In this document: in pieces, positions 54,489 to 64,000 of the stretch
How the letters are laid out: each line of letters starts with the position of its first letter
Position numbering within the stretch: position 1 is the first letter of the stretch
Source of the DNA: Microvirga antarctica
Lineage (GTDB): Bacteria > Pseudomonadota > Alphaproteobacteria > Rhizobiales > Beijerinckiaceae
DNA: 64,000 bases
NCBI RefSeq assembly: GCF_017921815.1
Contig: NZ_JAGEMM010000001.1
Span: 62,001 to 126,000, forward strand
Direction of reading: 5' to 3'
Program-made: the position numbers and the translations under genes
The notes under the pieces: generated by a model
The model's input: only the letters and a program-made list of their open reading frames with translations
Database searches by the model: none
Told to the model about the DNA's origin: nothing

Positions 54489-56036
54489 ATGGCCGACAGA
54501 CAGACATTTTACATCAGCACGGCCATTTCCTATCCCAACGGCGCGCCGCATATCGGTCACGCTTATGAGATTGTCGCCTCCGATGCGGTCGCGCGCTTCA
54601 AGCGCATCGACGGATTCGACGTTTTCTTTCTGACCGGCACGGACGAGCACGGCCTCAAAATCCAGCAGACGGCGGACCGCAGCGGCACGACGCCCAAGGC
54701 GTTGGTCGACGAAATGGCGGCCAAGTTCCAGGCGATGGCCGATCGTCTCGACGCATCGTACGACCGATTCATCCGCACCACGGATTCTGACCATCTGGCC
54801 GCCACCCAGGAGCTGTGGCGCAGGATGGAGGAGCGGGGCGACATCTATCTGTCGAAGTATTCCGGCTGGTACTCTGTCCGGGACGAAGCCTATTACGACG
54901 AGGCCGAGTTGGCCCGGCAGCCTGACGGGAGCTTCCGCGCTCCAAGCGGCACACCGGTCGAATGGATCGAGGAAGAGAGCTACTTCTTCCGCCTCTCGGC
55001 CTATCAGGACAGGCTGCTCCAACATTACGAGGACAATCCCGATTTCATCAGCCCACCCACGCGCCGCAATGAAATCGTCAGCTTCGTTCGCTCCGGCCTG
55101 CAGGACCTGTCAATCAGCCGTACGACCTTCAACTGGGGCCTGCCGGTTCCCAACGACCCCAGGCATGTCATGTATGTGTGGGTCGACGCGCTCACAAACT
55201 ATCTGACGGGTTGCGGCTTTCCTGACGAGACGTCTGAGCGGTGGCGCTACTGGCCGGCGGACGTCCACATTATCGGCAAGGACATCGTCCGCTTTCACAC
55301 GGTGTACTGGCCCGCCTTCCTGTTGTCGGCCGGCTTGCCGCTTCCCAAGCGGGTGTTCGGCCACGGGTTTTTGTTCAACCGCGGCGAGAAGATGTCGAAG
55401 TCGGTTGGCAACGTCATCGACCCGTTCACCCTGGCCGACACCTATGGGGTCGACCAGCTACGGTATTTCTTCATGCGAGAAGTGCCCTTCGGTCAGGACG
55501 GAAATTATTCTCATGAGGCGATCGTCAACCGGATCAACGCGGATCTCGCCAACGACCTTGGAAATCTGGCTCAGCGCTCCCTGTCGATGATCGCGAAGAA
55601 TTGCGAAGCAGCGGTGCCGCAGCCAGGGGCCTTTACCCAGGCCGACCAGGATATGCTGTGGCTGGCGGATGGATTGCCCGCGAAGGCGAGGGCGGCTGTG
55701 GCGGATTACGCGCTCCACACCGCGCTTTCGGAGATCTGGGCGGTGGTCGCGGATGCCAACCGCTATTTTGCCGCCCACGAACCGTGGAAGCTTCGCAAGG
55801 ATGATCCGGTCCGGATGGCGACGGTGCTGTACGTGACAGCCGAGGTTCTGCGGGCGGTTGGCATCCTGGCCCAGCCCTTCATGCCAAGTTCGGCCAGCAA
55901 GCTCCTGGATCTCCTGGCGATCGCGCCTGAGGATCGAATGCTGGTGCGCGTCGGGCCCGACCACCGGCTTGTCCCCGGGCAGAGCCTTCCGCAACCGCAA
56001 CCGATCTTCCCGCGTTACATCGAGGCAGAGGCCTAG
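54489..56036 (+). CDS. metG: methionine--tRNA ligase
   Basis: A 515-residue class I synthetase with HIGH-type PHIGHAYE, the KMSKS loop [10 protein letters not shown], and the anticodon-binding C-terminal domain (about 370-510). The zinc-knuckle region is of the short form without the second cysteine pair, as in the MetG2 subgroup. ATG 54489 follows GGTTG; the longer frame from 54444 is not needed. It charges tRNA-Met. Confidence 0.95.
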   Translation: MADRQTFYISTAISYPNGAPHIGHAYEIVASDAVARFKRIDGFDVFFLTGTDEHGLKIQQTADRSGTTPKALVDEMAAKFQAMADRLDASYDRFIRTTDSDHLAATQELWRRMEERGDIYLSKYSGWYSVRDEAYYDEAELARQPDGSFRAPSGTPVEWIEEESYFFRLSAYQDRLLQHYEDNPDFISPPTRRNEIVSFVRSGLQDLSISRTTFNWGLPVPNDPRHVMYVWVDALTNYLTGCGFPDETSERWRYWPADVHIIGKDIVRFHTVYWPAFLLSAGLPLPKRVFGHGFLFNRGEKMSKSVGNVIDPFTLADTYGVDQLRYFFMREVPFGQDGNYSHEAIVNRINADLANDLGNLAQRSLSMIAKNCEAAVPQPGAFTQADQDMLWLADGLPAKARAAVADYALHTALSEIWAVVADANRYFAAHEPWKLRKDDPVRMATVLYVTAEVLRAVGILAQPFMPSSASKLLDLLAIAPEDRMLVRVGPDHRLVPGQSLPQPQPIFPRYIEAEA

Positions 56037-56080
56037 ACGCTTCCGCACGACGCGGCCCGCGCCCTTCAGCGAAAGCACAG

Positions 56081-57394
56081 ATGTTCACAACCTTCATGTT
56101 CGCCACCGGGATCGAGAACAGCATCCCGACCATCAATAACGGCCGCACCCGCATCGACGAGATGGAAAAGTGCGGCCACTACAAGCTCTGGCAGAAGGAT
56201 TTCTCGCTCCTCGCTGAGCTCGACATCCAGGTCCTGCGCTACGGACCGCCGCTTCACACGACCCTCGTCGGCCCCGGCCGCTATGACTGGTCTTTCGCCG
56301 ACATGACCTTCGCGGAGCTGAAACGGCTCAACGTGATCCCCATCGTCGACCTTTGCCATTTCGGCGTCCCTGACTGGCTGGGCAATTTCCAGAACCCTGA
56401 TTTTCCCCAGATTTTCGCCGATTATGCGAAGGCGTTCGCGATCCGGTTTCCATGGGTCCAGCTTTATACGCCGATCAACGAGATGTACGTCTGCGCGCTC
56501 TTTTCCGCGTCCTATGGATGGTGGAACGAGCAATTGCGGTCGGACACCGCCTTCGTGACGGCGCTCAAGCATCTGGTCAAAGCCAATGTTCTGGCGATGG
56601 AGAAGATCCTCGAGGTCCGCCCCGATGCGATCTTTGTCCAGAGTGAGTCGTCCGAATACTTCCACGCCGAGAATCCCGCTGCGATCCAACCCGCCGAGGT
56701 CATGAATTCCAAGAGGTTCTTGTCGCTCGACCTGAATTACGGGCGGCGGGTGGATTCGGAGATGTACGAATTTCTGATGGATAACGGCATGAGCCGTAGC
56801 GAGTATCATTTCTTTCTTGATCGCTCGTCCCTGCGGCACCACTGCATCATGGGCAACGACTACTACGTCACCAACGAGCACCGGGTTGCCGCCAACGGGT
56901 CCACGGTCGCGGCGGGCGATATCTTCGGCTACGACGAGATCACGCGGCAATACTACGACCGCTACATGTTGCCGGTGATGCATACGGAGACCAACTTCAT
57001 GGAAGGTCCCAATGGCGACGAGGCGGTCAACTGGTTGTGGAAGAACTGGGCGAACGTTCTGCGGGTCCGCAATACCGGCGTGCCGATCATGGGATTCACC
57101 TGGTATTCGCTGACCGACCAGATCGACTGGGACACCGCTCTCCGCGAGGAAAATAACCGCGTCTGCCCGGTGGGACTGTACGATCTCGATCGGAACATCC
57201 GGCCGGTCGGCCGATCCTACAAGCAACTCATCGCAGATTGGGGCGACGTGCTGCCGGCCCAGAGCGTCTGCCTGACGCTTCCGCTGATCCTTCCCCAGGA
57301 ATACCAAGCGCCGCTGCCGTTGCGTCACCAGGAGCAGGTCCTCGAGCGTATCTGCAAAACCACGAAGGACGACATCCATAAGGCAGCAGGCTGA
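56081..57394 (+). CDS. glycoside hydrolase family 1-like protein
   Basis: A 437-residue TIM-barrel protein. It has FATGIENSIPTIN at the N-terminus, VDLCHFGVPDWLG, the acid/base motif YTPINEMYV (TxNE) and the nucleophile region VMHTETNFMEG in place of the usual TENG. WYSLTDQIDWDTAL is a typical C-terminal family block. It is related to GH1 beta-glucosidases but is divergent, with no signal peptide. It stands between metG and tatD, which are normally adjacent, so it looks like an insertion into a core cluster. Confidence 0.65.
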   Translation: MFTTFMFATGIENSIPTINNGRTRIDEMEKCGHYKLWQKDFSLLAELDIQVLRYGPPLHTTLVGPGRYDWSFADMTFAELKRLNVIPIVDLCHFGVPDWLGNFQNPDFPQIFADYAKAFAIRFPWVQLYTPINEMYVCALFSASYGWWNEQLRSDTAFVTALKHLVKANVLAMEKILEVRPDAIFVQSESSEYFHAENPAAIQPAEVMNSKRFLSLDLNYGRRVDSEMYEFLMDNGMSRSEYHFFLDRSSLRHHCIMGNDYYVTNEHRVAANGSTVAAGDIFGYDEITRQYYDRYMLPVMHTETNFMEGPNGDEAVNWLWKNWANVLRVRNTGVPIMGFTWYSLTDQIDWDTALREENNRVCPVGLYDLDRNIRPVGRSYKQLIADWGDVLPAQSVCLTLPLILPQEYQAPLPLRHQEQVLERICKTTKDDIHKAAG

Positions 57395-57475
57395 CGGGAC
57401 GGTGGACGGCGCGGTCGGATCGGTCTTATGAAGGCGAGGGCGGGTGCTCCGTCGACAGAGGAGGGGCTTCCGCGC

Positions 57476-58285
57476 ATGTTGGTCGACAGCCATTGCCATC
57501 TCGATTTTCCGGATCTGTTCGACCGCCTTCCCGCGGTGCTTGACGCTTCGGCAGCAGCAGGCGTCGGCAGGATGGTGTCGATCTCGACCTACGTGGCGCG
57601 GTATGACGTCTATCGCGCGCTGGCCGATACCCACAGTGAGATCTTCTTCACGATCGGCACACACCCGCACAACGCCGCCAGCGAGCCGGACATCCCCGCT
57701 GACCGGCTGGTAGACCTTTCCCGCCACCCGCGTTGCATCGCCATCGGCGAGGCCGGGCTCGATTACCATTACGACAAGAGTCCGCGCGATGTGCAACGTC
57801 AGGTGTTCCGGACCCATATCGCGGCCGCGCGTGCGGCCGGCCTTCCGCTGATCATCCATGCGCGCAACGCCGACGATGACATGATCGAGATCCTGACCGA
57901 CGAGATGGGGCGAGGGCGATTCGACGCGGTTCTGCACTGCTTCTCGTCTGGCGCGCGCCTCGCCGCCGTGGGAGTCGATCTCGGTCTCTACGTGTCCTTC
58001 TCGGGGATCCTGACCTTCAAGAACTCCGAGGATATCCGCGCGGTGGCAGCTTCCGTCCCCACAGACCGGCTTCTGGTGGAAACCGACGCGCCCTATCTCG
58101 CGCCGATGCCTTATCGGGGCAAGACCAACGAGCCTGCTTATGTCGCTCAGACGGCCCGCGTTCTCGGCGAGGTGACGGGCGTCAGCGAGGCTGAAATCGC
58201 CCGCATCACCACGGCGAATTTCTACCGGCTCTTTGCCAAGGCACGCGCGATCGACGCAGCCACCGGATGGGCGGCGGCCTCATGA
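57476..58285 (+). CDS. tatD: TatD family metal-dependent hydrolase
   Basis: A 269-residue amidohydrolase-fold nuclease. Metal-binding motifs are DSHCHLD, GEAGLDYHYD (Glu), IIHARNADDD, VLHCFSSG and ETDAPYLAP. GGAGGGG supports ATG 57476 as start. TatD proteins are 3'-5' exonucleases active in DNA repair and apoptosis-like processes. The stop overlaps the MBL gene (ATGA). Confidence 0.93.
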   Translation: MLVDSHCHLDFPDLFDRLPAVLDASAAAGVGRMVSISTYVARYDVYRALADTHSEIFFTIGTHPHNAASEPDIPADRLVDLSRHPRCIAIGEAGLDYHYDKSPRDVQRQVFRTHIAAARAAGLPLIIHARNADDDMIEILTDEMGRGRFDAVLHCFSSGARLAAVGVDLGLYVSFSGILTFKNSEDIRAVAASVPTDRLLVETDAPYLAPMPYRGKTNEPAYVAQTARVLGEVTGVSEAEIARITTANFYRLFAKARAIDAATGWAAAS

Positions 58286-59079
58286 CAACCCATGTGACGA
58301 TCCTGGGGTGCGGATCATCGGGCGGGGTCCCGAGGGTCGGCGGCGGATGGGGGGCGTGTGATCCCGAAAACCCCCGCAACCGACGTCGTCGCTGCTCCAT
58401 TCTGGTGCAGGAGAAGAATGGGGGCGGGACCACCAATGTGCTCGTCGACACCTCGCCTGATCTTCGCGAACAACTGCTGGAGGCCGGGACCTCCCATCTC
58501 GATGGCGTGCTGTTCACGCATTCGCACGCCGACCACGTCCACGGGATCGATGACCTTCGGCCACTGGTGATCACCATGCGTCGCAAGATCCCGGTTTACG
58601 CGGACCGCATGACGAGCGAACTCCTGCTCGCGCGGTTCGGCTATTGCTTCGAGTCGCCGGCGGGAAGCGGCTACCCGCCGATCCTCGAGGCGCACCGCCT
58701 CGACAATGGCGCTCCCACAACATTGTCGGGCGCTGGCGGACCCATTACGGCAACGCCATTCCGCATGGTGCACGGCGATCTCGATGCCTATGGCTTCCGG
58801 ATCGGCCGGTTCGCCTATGCGCCCGACGTCAGCGAAATGCCGGCCCACAGCGTGGAGATGCTGCGCGACCTCGACATCCTCGTGCTGGATGCCTTGCGTT
58901 ATACGCCACATCCGACCCATTTCTCTGTCGAGGAAGCCCTGGACCTGATTGCGGATGTCAAGCCGCGCCGCGCCATTCTCACGAATCTCCACACAGACCT
59001 CGACTTCGAGACCCTCCGGGCGCAACTCCCGGCAAATGTCGAGCCTGCCTATGACGGCCTGCAATTCGCGACGATCTGA
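58282..59079 (+). CDS. MBL-fold metallo-hydrolase (PhnP-like)
   Basis: A 265-residue protein: GCGSSGGVPRVGGGWGACDP at the N-terminus and the metal motif HSHADHVHGIDDL. A histidine appears in MVHGDLDAYG and the last in NLHTDLDFE. PhnP relatives hydrolyse cyclic phosphodiesters. It is translationally coupled to tatD and completes the conserved cluster. Confidence 0.88.
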   Translation: MTTHVTILGCGSSGGVPRVGGGWGACDPENPRNRRRRCSILVQEKNGGGTTNVLVDTSPDLREQLLEAGTSHLDGVLFTHSHADHVHGIDDLRPLVITMRRKIPVYADRMTSELLLARFGYCFESPAGSGYPPILEAHRLDNGAPTTLSGAGGPITATPFRMVHGDLDAYGFRIGRFAYAPDVSEMPAHSVEMLRDLDILVLDALRYTPHPTHFSVEEALDLIADVKPRRAILTNLHTDLDFETLRAQLPANVEPAYDGLQFATI

Positions 59080-59323
59080 GAACCTGTCCCGGGCGGTTCG
59101 CCAGGCGGCAGCGAGCGTCGGTGGAGCAACGGAATGTCATAAAGCGGCTCGGACGCGATGTGAGAACACGGCACCGCGAAGGGTGCAAATTGATAACCTA
59201 TTCCACTGATTGAGCAATTTAAGTTCCATAATATATCTTATGCGAAATATGGATGGTCCAAGTTCTTCTGGATAAGTCCGCGCCTATCCTGACTCCCCGG
59301 TTCCCAGATGGCATAAGGCCGGC

Positions 59324-59716
59324 ATGAGATTTGTGAGACGCGTCCTGGGGCATCGCGCGGCCGGAGGCTTTGCGGCCGCCGCGTTTGCGTATCTCCTGAT
59401 GTTCCAGGGATTGGCGGGCGCCCTCGCCCAAGGCCGCGTGGTGGGTCTGCCGATGGATGTCGGCACGCTCTGTATTCCCTCGGCTGATCCTGCCGCCGGC
59501 CCAGCCGCGCCGGGTGACGGAGAGCGTCACACACTCTGCGCAATCGTCTGCCAGCTTTCCGGCGCGCACGTTGCGGCGCTTCCTGCCCATGCACCGACCT
59601 TTGGCATCCAGCGGGCACCGCAGGCATCCTGGCCTGCCCGTCTGGTGACGGCGCCGGCTACGCGGCATTTGCCGCTCCATGTGGCGGAAGCCCGAGCGCC
59701 GCCCCGCATCGGCTGA
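59324..59716 (+). CDS. DUF2946-like secreted cysteine protein
   Basis: A 130-residue protein with an N-terminal transmembrane/signal helix (about 15-35) and a pattern of TLCIPSAD then HTLCAIVCQLSG. Three cysteines in CAIVC-type spacing with histidines resemble DUF2946 proteins, which accompany copper or iron transport genes. It is 80 bases upstream of the PepSY gene and likely in the same transcript. Confidence 0.6.
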   Translation: MRFVRRVLGHRAAGGFAAAAFAYLLMFQGLAGALAQGRVVGLPMDVGTLCIPSADPAAGPAAPGDGERHTLCAIVCQLSGAHVAALPAHAPTFGIQRAPQASWPARLVTAPATRHLPLHVAEARAPPRIG

Positions 59717-59796
59717 TCTCTGCCTCCGAAATCACCGGCTGCCTTTGCGCGGCCCGTTTCATGGCGCGTCCTCCGACGCTTATCCGAGCAATCATC

Positions 59797-61170
59797 ATGT
59801 CTGACCAAACCCTGAGCCTGGGTCGCGCTGGCGCGCGCGCTCAAAGCGGATCGTCCGATCTCTATCGTGCCGTCTGGCGCTGGCACTTCTATGCAGGCCT
59901 TCTTGTCCTGCCATTCCTGATTACGCTTGCCCTCACCGGCGCTCTCTACCTGTTCCGCGACGAGATCGACGCGGTCGTGCACGCCGACCTCAAGCGGGTC
60001 GCCGTCACAGAAGGCGCCAGCCGGATCGCCCCCTCCACGATGGTCTCCGCGGCGCTGTCGGCCCATCCGGGCAAAGCGGTCAAATACACCGATCCGCCGA
60101 CGCCCGGATCGTCAGCAGAGGTCACCGTTGCTGCCGCGACGGGCCAACGCCTTGCGGTCTATATCAATCCGTACGATGGCCGGGTCCTGGGGTCTCTTCC
60201 CGACCGGGGCACGGTCATGTGGACCGTTCGCACTCTCCACAGCCTCAAGTATTTTGGTCCTGTCGCCCGCGGTGCCATCGAGATCGCCGGAGGCTGGGCC
60301 ATCCTTCTGGTCGGGACGGGGATTTACCTTTGGTGGCCGCGAAGGCAGGGCGGCGGCGTGGTGTCTGTGCGCGGCACCCCCAAACGTCGGGTTTTCTGGC
60401 GCGATACACACGCGGTCACGGGCGTTTTCGTCGGCTTTTTTATCGTCTTCCTGGCGGTCACTGGCATGCCCTGGTCCGGGGTATGGGGCGAGAAGGTGAA
60501 CGAATGGGCGAACGGGACCAATTTTGGCTATCCCACCGGGGTCTATGTAGGGGTTCCCATGTCGGACGATACGCTCAGGCAGACCGGGCCCAAGACGTGG
60601 TCGCTGGAGCAGGCGCGGTTGCCCGAATCCGCCACCCCTGCCCGCCCGACCGATCCTGTCGGCCTTGACGCGGCCGTTGCGGCCTTCGGTCGGATGGGGC
60701 TGCACGCGGGCTTTGCCGTGAGCCTGCCAACCAAGCCGAAAGGAGTTTATACGGGTACCGTCTATCCTGACGACCTCGCGCAACAGCGCGTGGTGCACCT
60801 CGACCAATATACCGGCAAGCCCCTGCTGGACATGAGCTATGCGGATTACGGGCCGGTGGCGAAATGGCTGGAATTTGGCATCAACGTCCATATGGGACAG
60901 CAGTTCGGGCTTGCAAACCAGCTCTTCCTGCTGGTGGTCTGCGCCGCCATCGTGCTGCTGGCGGCCTCGGCGGCCGTCATGTGGTGGAAGCGACGCCCGG
61001 CGGGCTCATTGGGCGTGCCGCCCGCCCCTTACGATCCGCGCGTGATGAAGGGAGTGATCGCGATCCTGTTCATCGGCGGTATCCTGTTCCCGCTCGTCGG
61101 AGCCTCGTTGATCGTGATGGTGATCCTTGACCTCACGTTGGCTGCGAGACGTCGGGAAAAAGCGGCCTGA
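59797..61170 (+). CDS. PepSY-domain inner-membrane protein
   Basis: About 457 residues with four transmembrane helices (first VWRWHFYAGLLVLPFLITLA) and two PepSY domains. The recurring WHFYAG and RDTHAVTGVF blocks are typical of the PepSY_TM family linked to iron-siderophore reduction and copper handling. The start is ATG 59797 or 59761; neither has a clear ribosome-binding site. With the DUF2946-like protein it suggests metal acquisition. Confidence 0.8.
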   Translation: MSDQTLSLGRAGARAQSGSSDLYRAVWRWHFYAGLLVLPFLITLALTGALYLFRDEIDAVVHADLKRVAVTEGASRIAPSTMVSAALSAHPGKAVKYTDPPTPGSSAEVTVAAATGQRLAVYINPYDGRVLGSLPDRGTVMWTVRTLHSLKYFGPVARGAIEIAGGWAILLVGTGIYLWWPRRQGGGVVSVRGTPKRRVFWRDTHAVTGVFVGFFIVFLAVTGMPWSGVWGEKVNEWANGTNFGYPTGVYVGVPMSDDTLRQTGPKTWSLEQARLPESATPARPTDPVGLDAAVAAFGRMGLHAGFAVSLPTKPKGVYTGTVYPDDLAQQRVVHLDQYTGKPLLDMSYADYGPVAKWLEFGINVHMGQQFGLANQLFLLVVCAAIVLLAASAAVMWWKRRPAGSLGVPPAPYDPRVMKGVIAILFIGGILFPLVGASLIVMVILDLTLAARRREKAA

Positions 61171-61186
61171 ATTTGCGGAATGCCGC

Positions 61187-61227
61187 CTCGGAAGGCTCTG
61201 CTCGTTCGCGTAGCAGAGCCCTCCGAG
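61187..61227. terminator. bidirectional hairpin between convergent genes
   Basis: GGCTCTGCT (61194-61202) pairs with AGCAGAGCC (61212-61220), extended by CTCGGA/TCCGAG at the base. It stands between the convergent PepSY and chrA genes, so it can end both transcripts. Confidence 0.6.
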
Positions 61228-61265
61228 CCGCGGGGCCGTTGCGGCCAGAAGCTCAGTCTTTGTGG

Positions 61266-62666
61266 CTACAACGCCCCTGTCAGGTAAAGCAGAGTGCCCA
61301 ATGTCGAGCATGCCGCGATCGTCTGGAGCACGCCTGCCTTATACCGGAAGATGGCAACCATGGCCCCAAGGGACAACGCCAGCGTCCAGCCGTTGAGGCT
61401 CGCAAGGACGGGCGCGTCGAAGCGGAACAGACCCCATTCGAGCAATCGTGTCTCTTCGAAGAGGGTATGAACGGCGAACCAGACCGCGAGGTTCAGGATC
61501 ACCCCCACGACGGCGGCGGTCACGGCTGACAAGGCCGCGGTCAGGATCGTGTTGTTGCGGAGGTTCTCCATGAACGGCGCGCCGATGAAGATCCACAGGA
61601 AGCACGGCGCGAACGTGACCCAGGTGGCGAGCAGGCCGCCCATGCTGCCGGCGAGAAGGGGCGGCAGGGCTCCGGGATCACGGAAGGCTGCCATGAACCC
61701 CACGAATTGCAGCACCATGATCAGCGGCCCTGGCGTCGTCTCTGCCATCCCGAGGCCGTCAAGCATTTCGCCCGGGCGAAGCCAGCCGTAATGGTCGACC
61801 GCCTGCTGGGCCACGTAGGCCAGCACGGCATAGGCGCCACCGAAGGTGACCATCGCCATCTTCGAGAAGAAGATCGCGATCTGGCTGAACACGTCAGCCG
61901 AACCGAGGATGGCGGCGGTTGCCAGCACCGGCACGAGCCAGAGCGGCAGCCAGATCGCGGCTGTTTTCAGGACGCCACGTGTTGTCGGACGGGCATGGGC
62001 CGGGAGATGCGCCCCAAGCAGGCTGTCGGCGTCGCTCAAGCCGGCATGCGCCTGCCCCGGCCGGTCGATCGCAAAATGGGTCATCCCTGCCCGTGTGCCG
62101 CCCGCACCCGCCAGACCCGCCGCCACGATGATGACGGGAAACGGAACGTGGAAGAAGTAGATCGACAGGAAGGCGGCTGCCGCAACCCCGATGAGCACCC
62201 GGTTGCGCAGGGCGCGTTTGCCGATCCGCAACATCGCCTCCAGCACAATAGCGAGAACGGCGGCTTTCAGCCCGAAGAACAGCGCGGCAACGAAGCCCAC
62301 GCTGCCGAACAGCGCGTAGATCCAGCTCAGCCCCATGATCGCCACGATGCCCGGGAGGATGAACAATCCGCCCGCGATCAGCCCGCCCCGGGTACCGTGC
62401 ATCAGCCAGCCGATATAAGTCGCGAGCTGCTGGGCCTCTGGGCCTGGCAGGAGCATGCAATAGTTCAGCGCATGGAGGAAACGGCTCTCGGAAATCCAGC
62501 GCCTTTCATCCACAATGATGCGGTGCATCACGGCGATCTGGCCCGCCGGGCCACCGAAACTGAGCAGCGCAACCCGCGCCCAGACGCGGGACGCCTCCCT
62601 CAAACTCACACCATGCGTGGGAGGGCCGACCGCGGCTTTTTTCTGAAGCAGGTTCGGGTCGTCCAT
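61266..62666 (-). CDS. chrA: chromate ion transporter, long-chain ChrA
   Basis: A 466-residue permease made of two homologous CHR halves. Both carry the FGG motif (LSFGGPAGQIAVMH and TFGGAYAVLAYV) and the PGP signatures (LPGPEAQQLATYIG and TTPGPLIMVLQF). About ten or more helices. It exports chromate, though some relatives carry sulfate. It starts one base after the stop of the rhodanese-ChrB gene, forming one operon. Confidence 0.9.
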   Translation of the reverse strand: MDDPNLLQKKAAVGPPTHGVSLREASRVWARVALLSFGGPAGQIAVMHRIIVDERRWISESRFLHALNYCMLLPGPEAQQLATYIGWLMHGTRGGLIAGGLFILPGIVAIMGLSWIYALFGSVGFVAALFFGLKAAVLAIVLEAMLRIGKRALRNRVLIGVAAAAFLSIYFFHVPFPVIIVAAGLAGAGGTRAGMTHFAIDRPGQAHAGLSDADSLLGAHLPAHARPTTRGVLKTAAIWLPLWLVPVLATAAILGSADVFSQIAIFFSKMAMVTFGGAYAVLAYVAQQAVDHYGWLRPGEMLDGLGMAETTPGPLIMVLQFVGFMAAFRDPGALPPLLAGSMGGLLATWVTFAPCFLWIFIGAPFMENLRNNTILTAALSAVTAAVVGVILNLAVWFAVHTLFEETRLLEWGLFRFDAPVLASLNGWTLALSLGAMVAIFRYKAGVLQTIAACSTLGTLLYLTGAL

Positions 62667-62667
62667 C

Positions 62668-63492
62668 TCAGTCTCGAGGCTTTCTGACAGGCCAGTGATG
62701 GGTTTCGTCCGTGGCGTCGCGGCACCAGCGGTAGAACGCGTCATAGAGCGCGATCCCGGCCTCGAGCTGGGGAAGGTCGTCTGCGTACATCCGTGACAGC
62801 CCAAGCGACGCGGCGAGCAAACCGGCCGCTTCCGGCGCGAGTTCGGGCTGCGCCGTATCCGCCCCGCGGACGATCGTTGCCAGTCGCAGGAGAGGCTCCG
62901 TTCCGAGGCCAAACTCATCGACCATGACGTCGAACGTGCACAGCGCCCCCCGGTGGCTCCAGAACACGCCCTCGCCTTCAATGTCGAAGGGCGCCGCCCC
63001 AAAGCGTAACGCGACCTCGCGAACCTCCGACGGGCTGACGAAGAGGAAGACCGCCGCGGGATCGACGAACCGCCGGATCAGCCACGGGCATGCGATCCGG
63101 TCGACTTTTGGGCGAGAGCGCGTGACCCAGAGTGATCGGCCGCGCTTGTCATGTGGCGGGATTTTGTCGGCCGGGACCATGGGCAGTTTTGCCGTAGACC
63201 AGGCCAATGCGCCGCCCTCGAGAGTTTCGGCAAGGGCCCCGGCATGGCGAAGCCAGGCCGCGACGCCCTGGCTGAGCTTCAGTCCTTTCTGGCAGATGAC
63301 GACGACCGGGCGGCCCGTGAAGTCTGGCGCCCAGTCGGATGCGTCGGACCAGGAGCGCCGGAAGGACCCCGGGATCAGGCGCGGATCGGCCGCGAAATCC
63401 TCATCCGTTCGGACGTCCATGAGGATCGGACAGCCGGGCGTGCCAACCAGACGCGCAAGTTTGTCAGGAGATATGGTGTTGATCGACGACAT
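62668..63492 (-). CDS. rhodanese-ChrB fusion protein
   Basis: A 274-residue protein. The N-terminal rhodanese domain (about 5-110) has [18 protein letters not shown] and [17 protein letters not shown] with the cysteine in place. The C-terminal ChrB domain (about 125-270) has [19 protein letters not shown] and [11 protein letters not shown]. ChrB proteins sense or handle chromate; the rhodanese domain may supply a thiol or reduced sulfur. M63492 is preferred over a longer frame from 63570. Confidence 0.85.
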   Translation of the reverse strand: MSSINTISPDKLARLVGTPGCPILMDVRTDEDFAADPRLIPGSFRRSWSDASDWAPDFTGRPVVVICQKGLKLSQGVAAWLRHAGALAETLEGGALAWSTAKLPMVPADKIPPHDKRGRSLWVTRSRPKVDRIACPWLIRRFVDPAAVFLFVSPSEVREVALRFGAAPFDIEGEGVFWSHRGALCTFDVMVDEFGLGTEPLLRLATIVRGADTAQPELAPEAAGLLAASLGLSRMYADDLPQLEAGIALYDAFYRWCRDATDETHHWPVRKPRD

Positions 63493-63669
63493 GATGCGTC
63501 CTCTCGAGAAACAGGACGCGATTCTTGGGCATGTCGCCTCGTGGGGAGATCGCGATCCCCATCCATCCATTCGACTGCCGCTGGCCCGGTGTTGTCAAGG
63601 GCGATTGCAACTGGCCTTCGTCCCCGGCCGCGGTCTAAGGAGAGGGCTATACCAGCCGGAGAAACCCCT

Positions 63670-64000
63670 GTGACACTCTCGTCGGATATCGCGCGCTTGT
63701 TGGAAATCATGGCAGCCCTGCGGACGCCCGGTACCGGCTGCCCATGGGATCTCGACCAGACCTTTGAATCGATCACCCCCTACACGATCGAGGAAGCCTA
63801 CGAAGTTGTCGACGCGATCCAACGGGGAGATTTGTCCGACCTGCGGGATGAGCTGGGCGACCTGCTGCTGCAGGTCGTCTTTCATGCTCAGATGGCGGGC
63901 GAACAGGGGGTATTTGATTTTGGAGACGTCGTCGAGGCGATCACCGGAAAGCTGATCCGCCGTCATCCCCATGTCTTCGGCACCACCCGCGATCTTTCGG
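63670..64000 (+). CDS. mazG: MazG nucleoside triphosphate pyrophosphohydrolase, partial
   Basis: The first 110 residues of MazG, cut by the window end. [27 protein letters not shown], and [17 protein letters not shown] give the EExxE-and-ExxD metal site. MazG hydrolyses dNTPs, including aberrant ones, to monophosphate and pyrophosphate. GTG 63670 is the chosen start; ATG 63709 would remove a conserved LLEIMA stretch. It is divergent from the chromate operon. Confidence 0.9.
   Translation, partial: MTLSSDIARLLEIMAALRTPGTGCPWDLDQTFESITPYTIEEAYEVVDAIQRGDLSDLRDELGDLLLQVVFHAQMAGEQGVFDFGDVVEAITGKLIRRHPHVFGTTRDLS

Overview
The window reads as chromosomal DNA of an alphaproteobacterium, most likely order Hyphomicrobiales (Rhizobiales). 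Indicators are an EcfG-type general-stress sigma factor, an HWE histidine kinase, DUF1127 and DUF3606 proteins, a solo LuxR, high GC, and a dacC-like/tmk/holB/metG/tatD/metallo-beta-lactamase gene order typical of that group. No rRNA, CRISPR array or plasmid backbone is visible.

Bases 1-2300 are the right end of a prophage remnant: the tail of a KilAC-type antirepressor, a small protein, a stand-alone peptidoglycan-binding protein, a GH108 endolysin, a nested Rz/Rz1-like spanin pair and a one-helix membrane protein. Bases 2700-24500 are a mosaic of accessory and stress genes: rnk, a DHFR-like reductase, a GAF-GGEEF cyclase, OsmC, a LuxR with a perfect palindrome in front of it, exonuclease III, an AraC-controlled catalase/cupin/AhpD-like operon, an IS5-family element, an HlyD efflux pair, a decayed serine recombinase, a GNAT acyltransferase, SRAP and ATP-dependent ligase repair genes, an HWE kinase, and a sigma factor that seems to carry a NepR-like (anti-sigma) segment at its own N-terminus.

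Bases 24538-49329 are a ~24.8 kb integrative element in the 3' end of tRNA-Ser(TGA). A 15-bp direct repeat marks both ends, a P4-type tyrosine integrase lies beside the tRNA, and clustered CCCTAACC motifs near the ends look like integrase arm sites. The left half is phage/satellite-like: Xis-like HTH proteins, a ParB-like protein, a Rha-like protein and a large tail tape-measure protein with no other recognisable virion genes. The right half is cargo: XRE regulator modules, a frameshifted M41-like protease, a LysR/creatinase-like M24 enzyme/ABC-transporter catabolic cluster, a diguanylate cyclase, and an OLD-family ATPase-TOPRIM nuclease translationally coupled to a membrane-anchored coiled-coil protein (candidate anti-phage module).

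Bases 50044-64000 return to core chromosome: RlpA, D-Ala-D-Ala carboxypeptidase, tmk, holB, metG, an out-of-place GH1-like glycosidase, tatD, an MBL hydrolase, a DUF2946-like/PepSY pair, a ChrA transporter with a rhodanese-ChrB protein, and the start of mazG. Functions are assigned from motifs read by eye; no database search was run.
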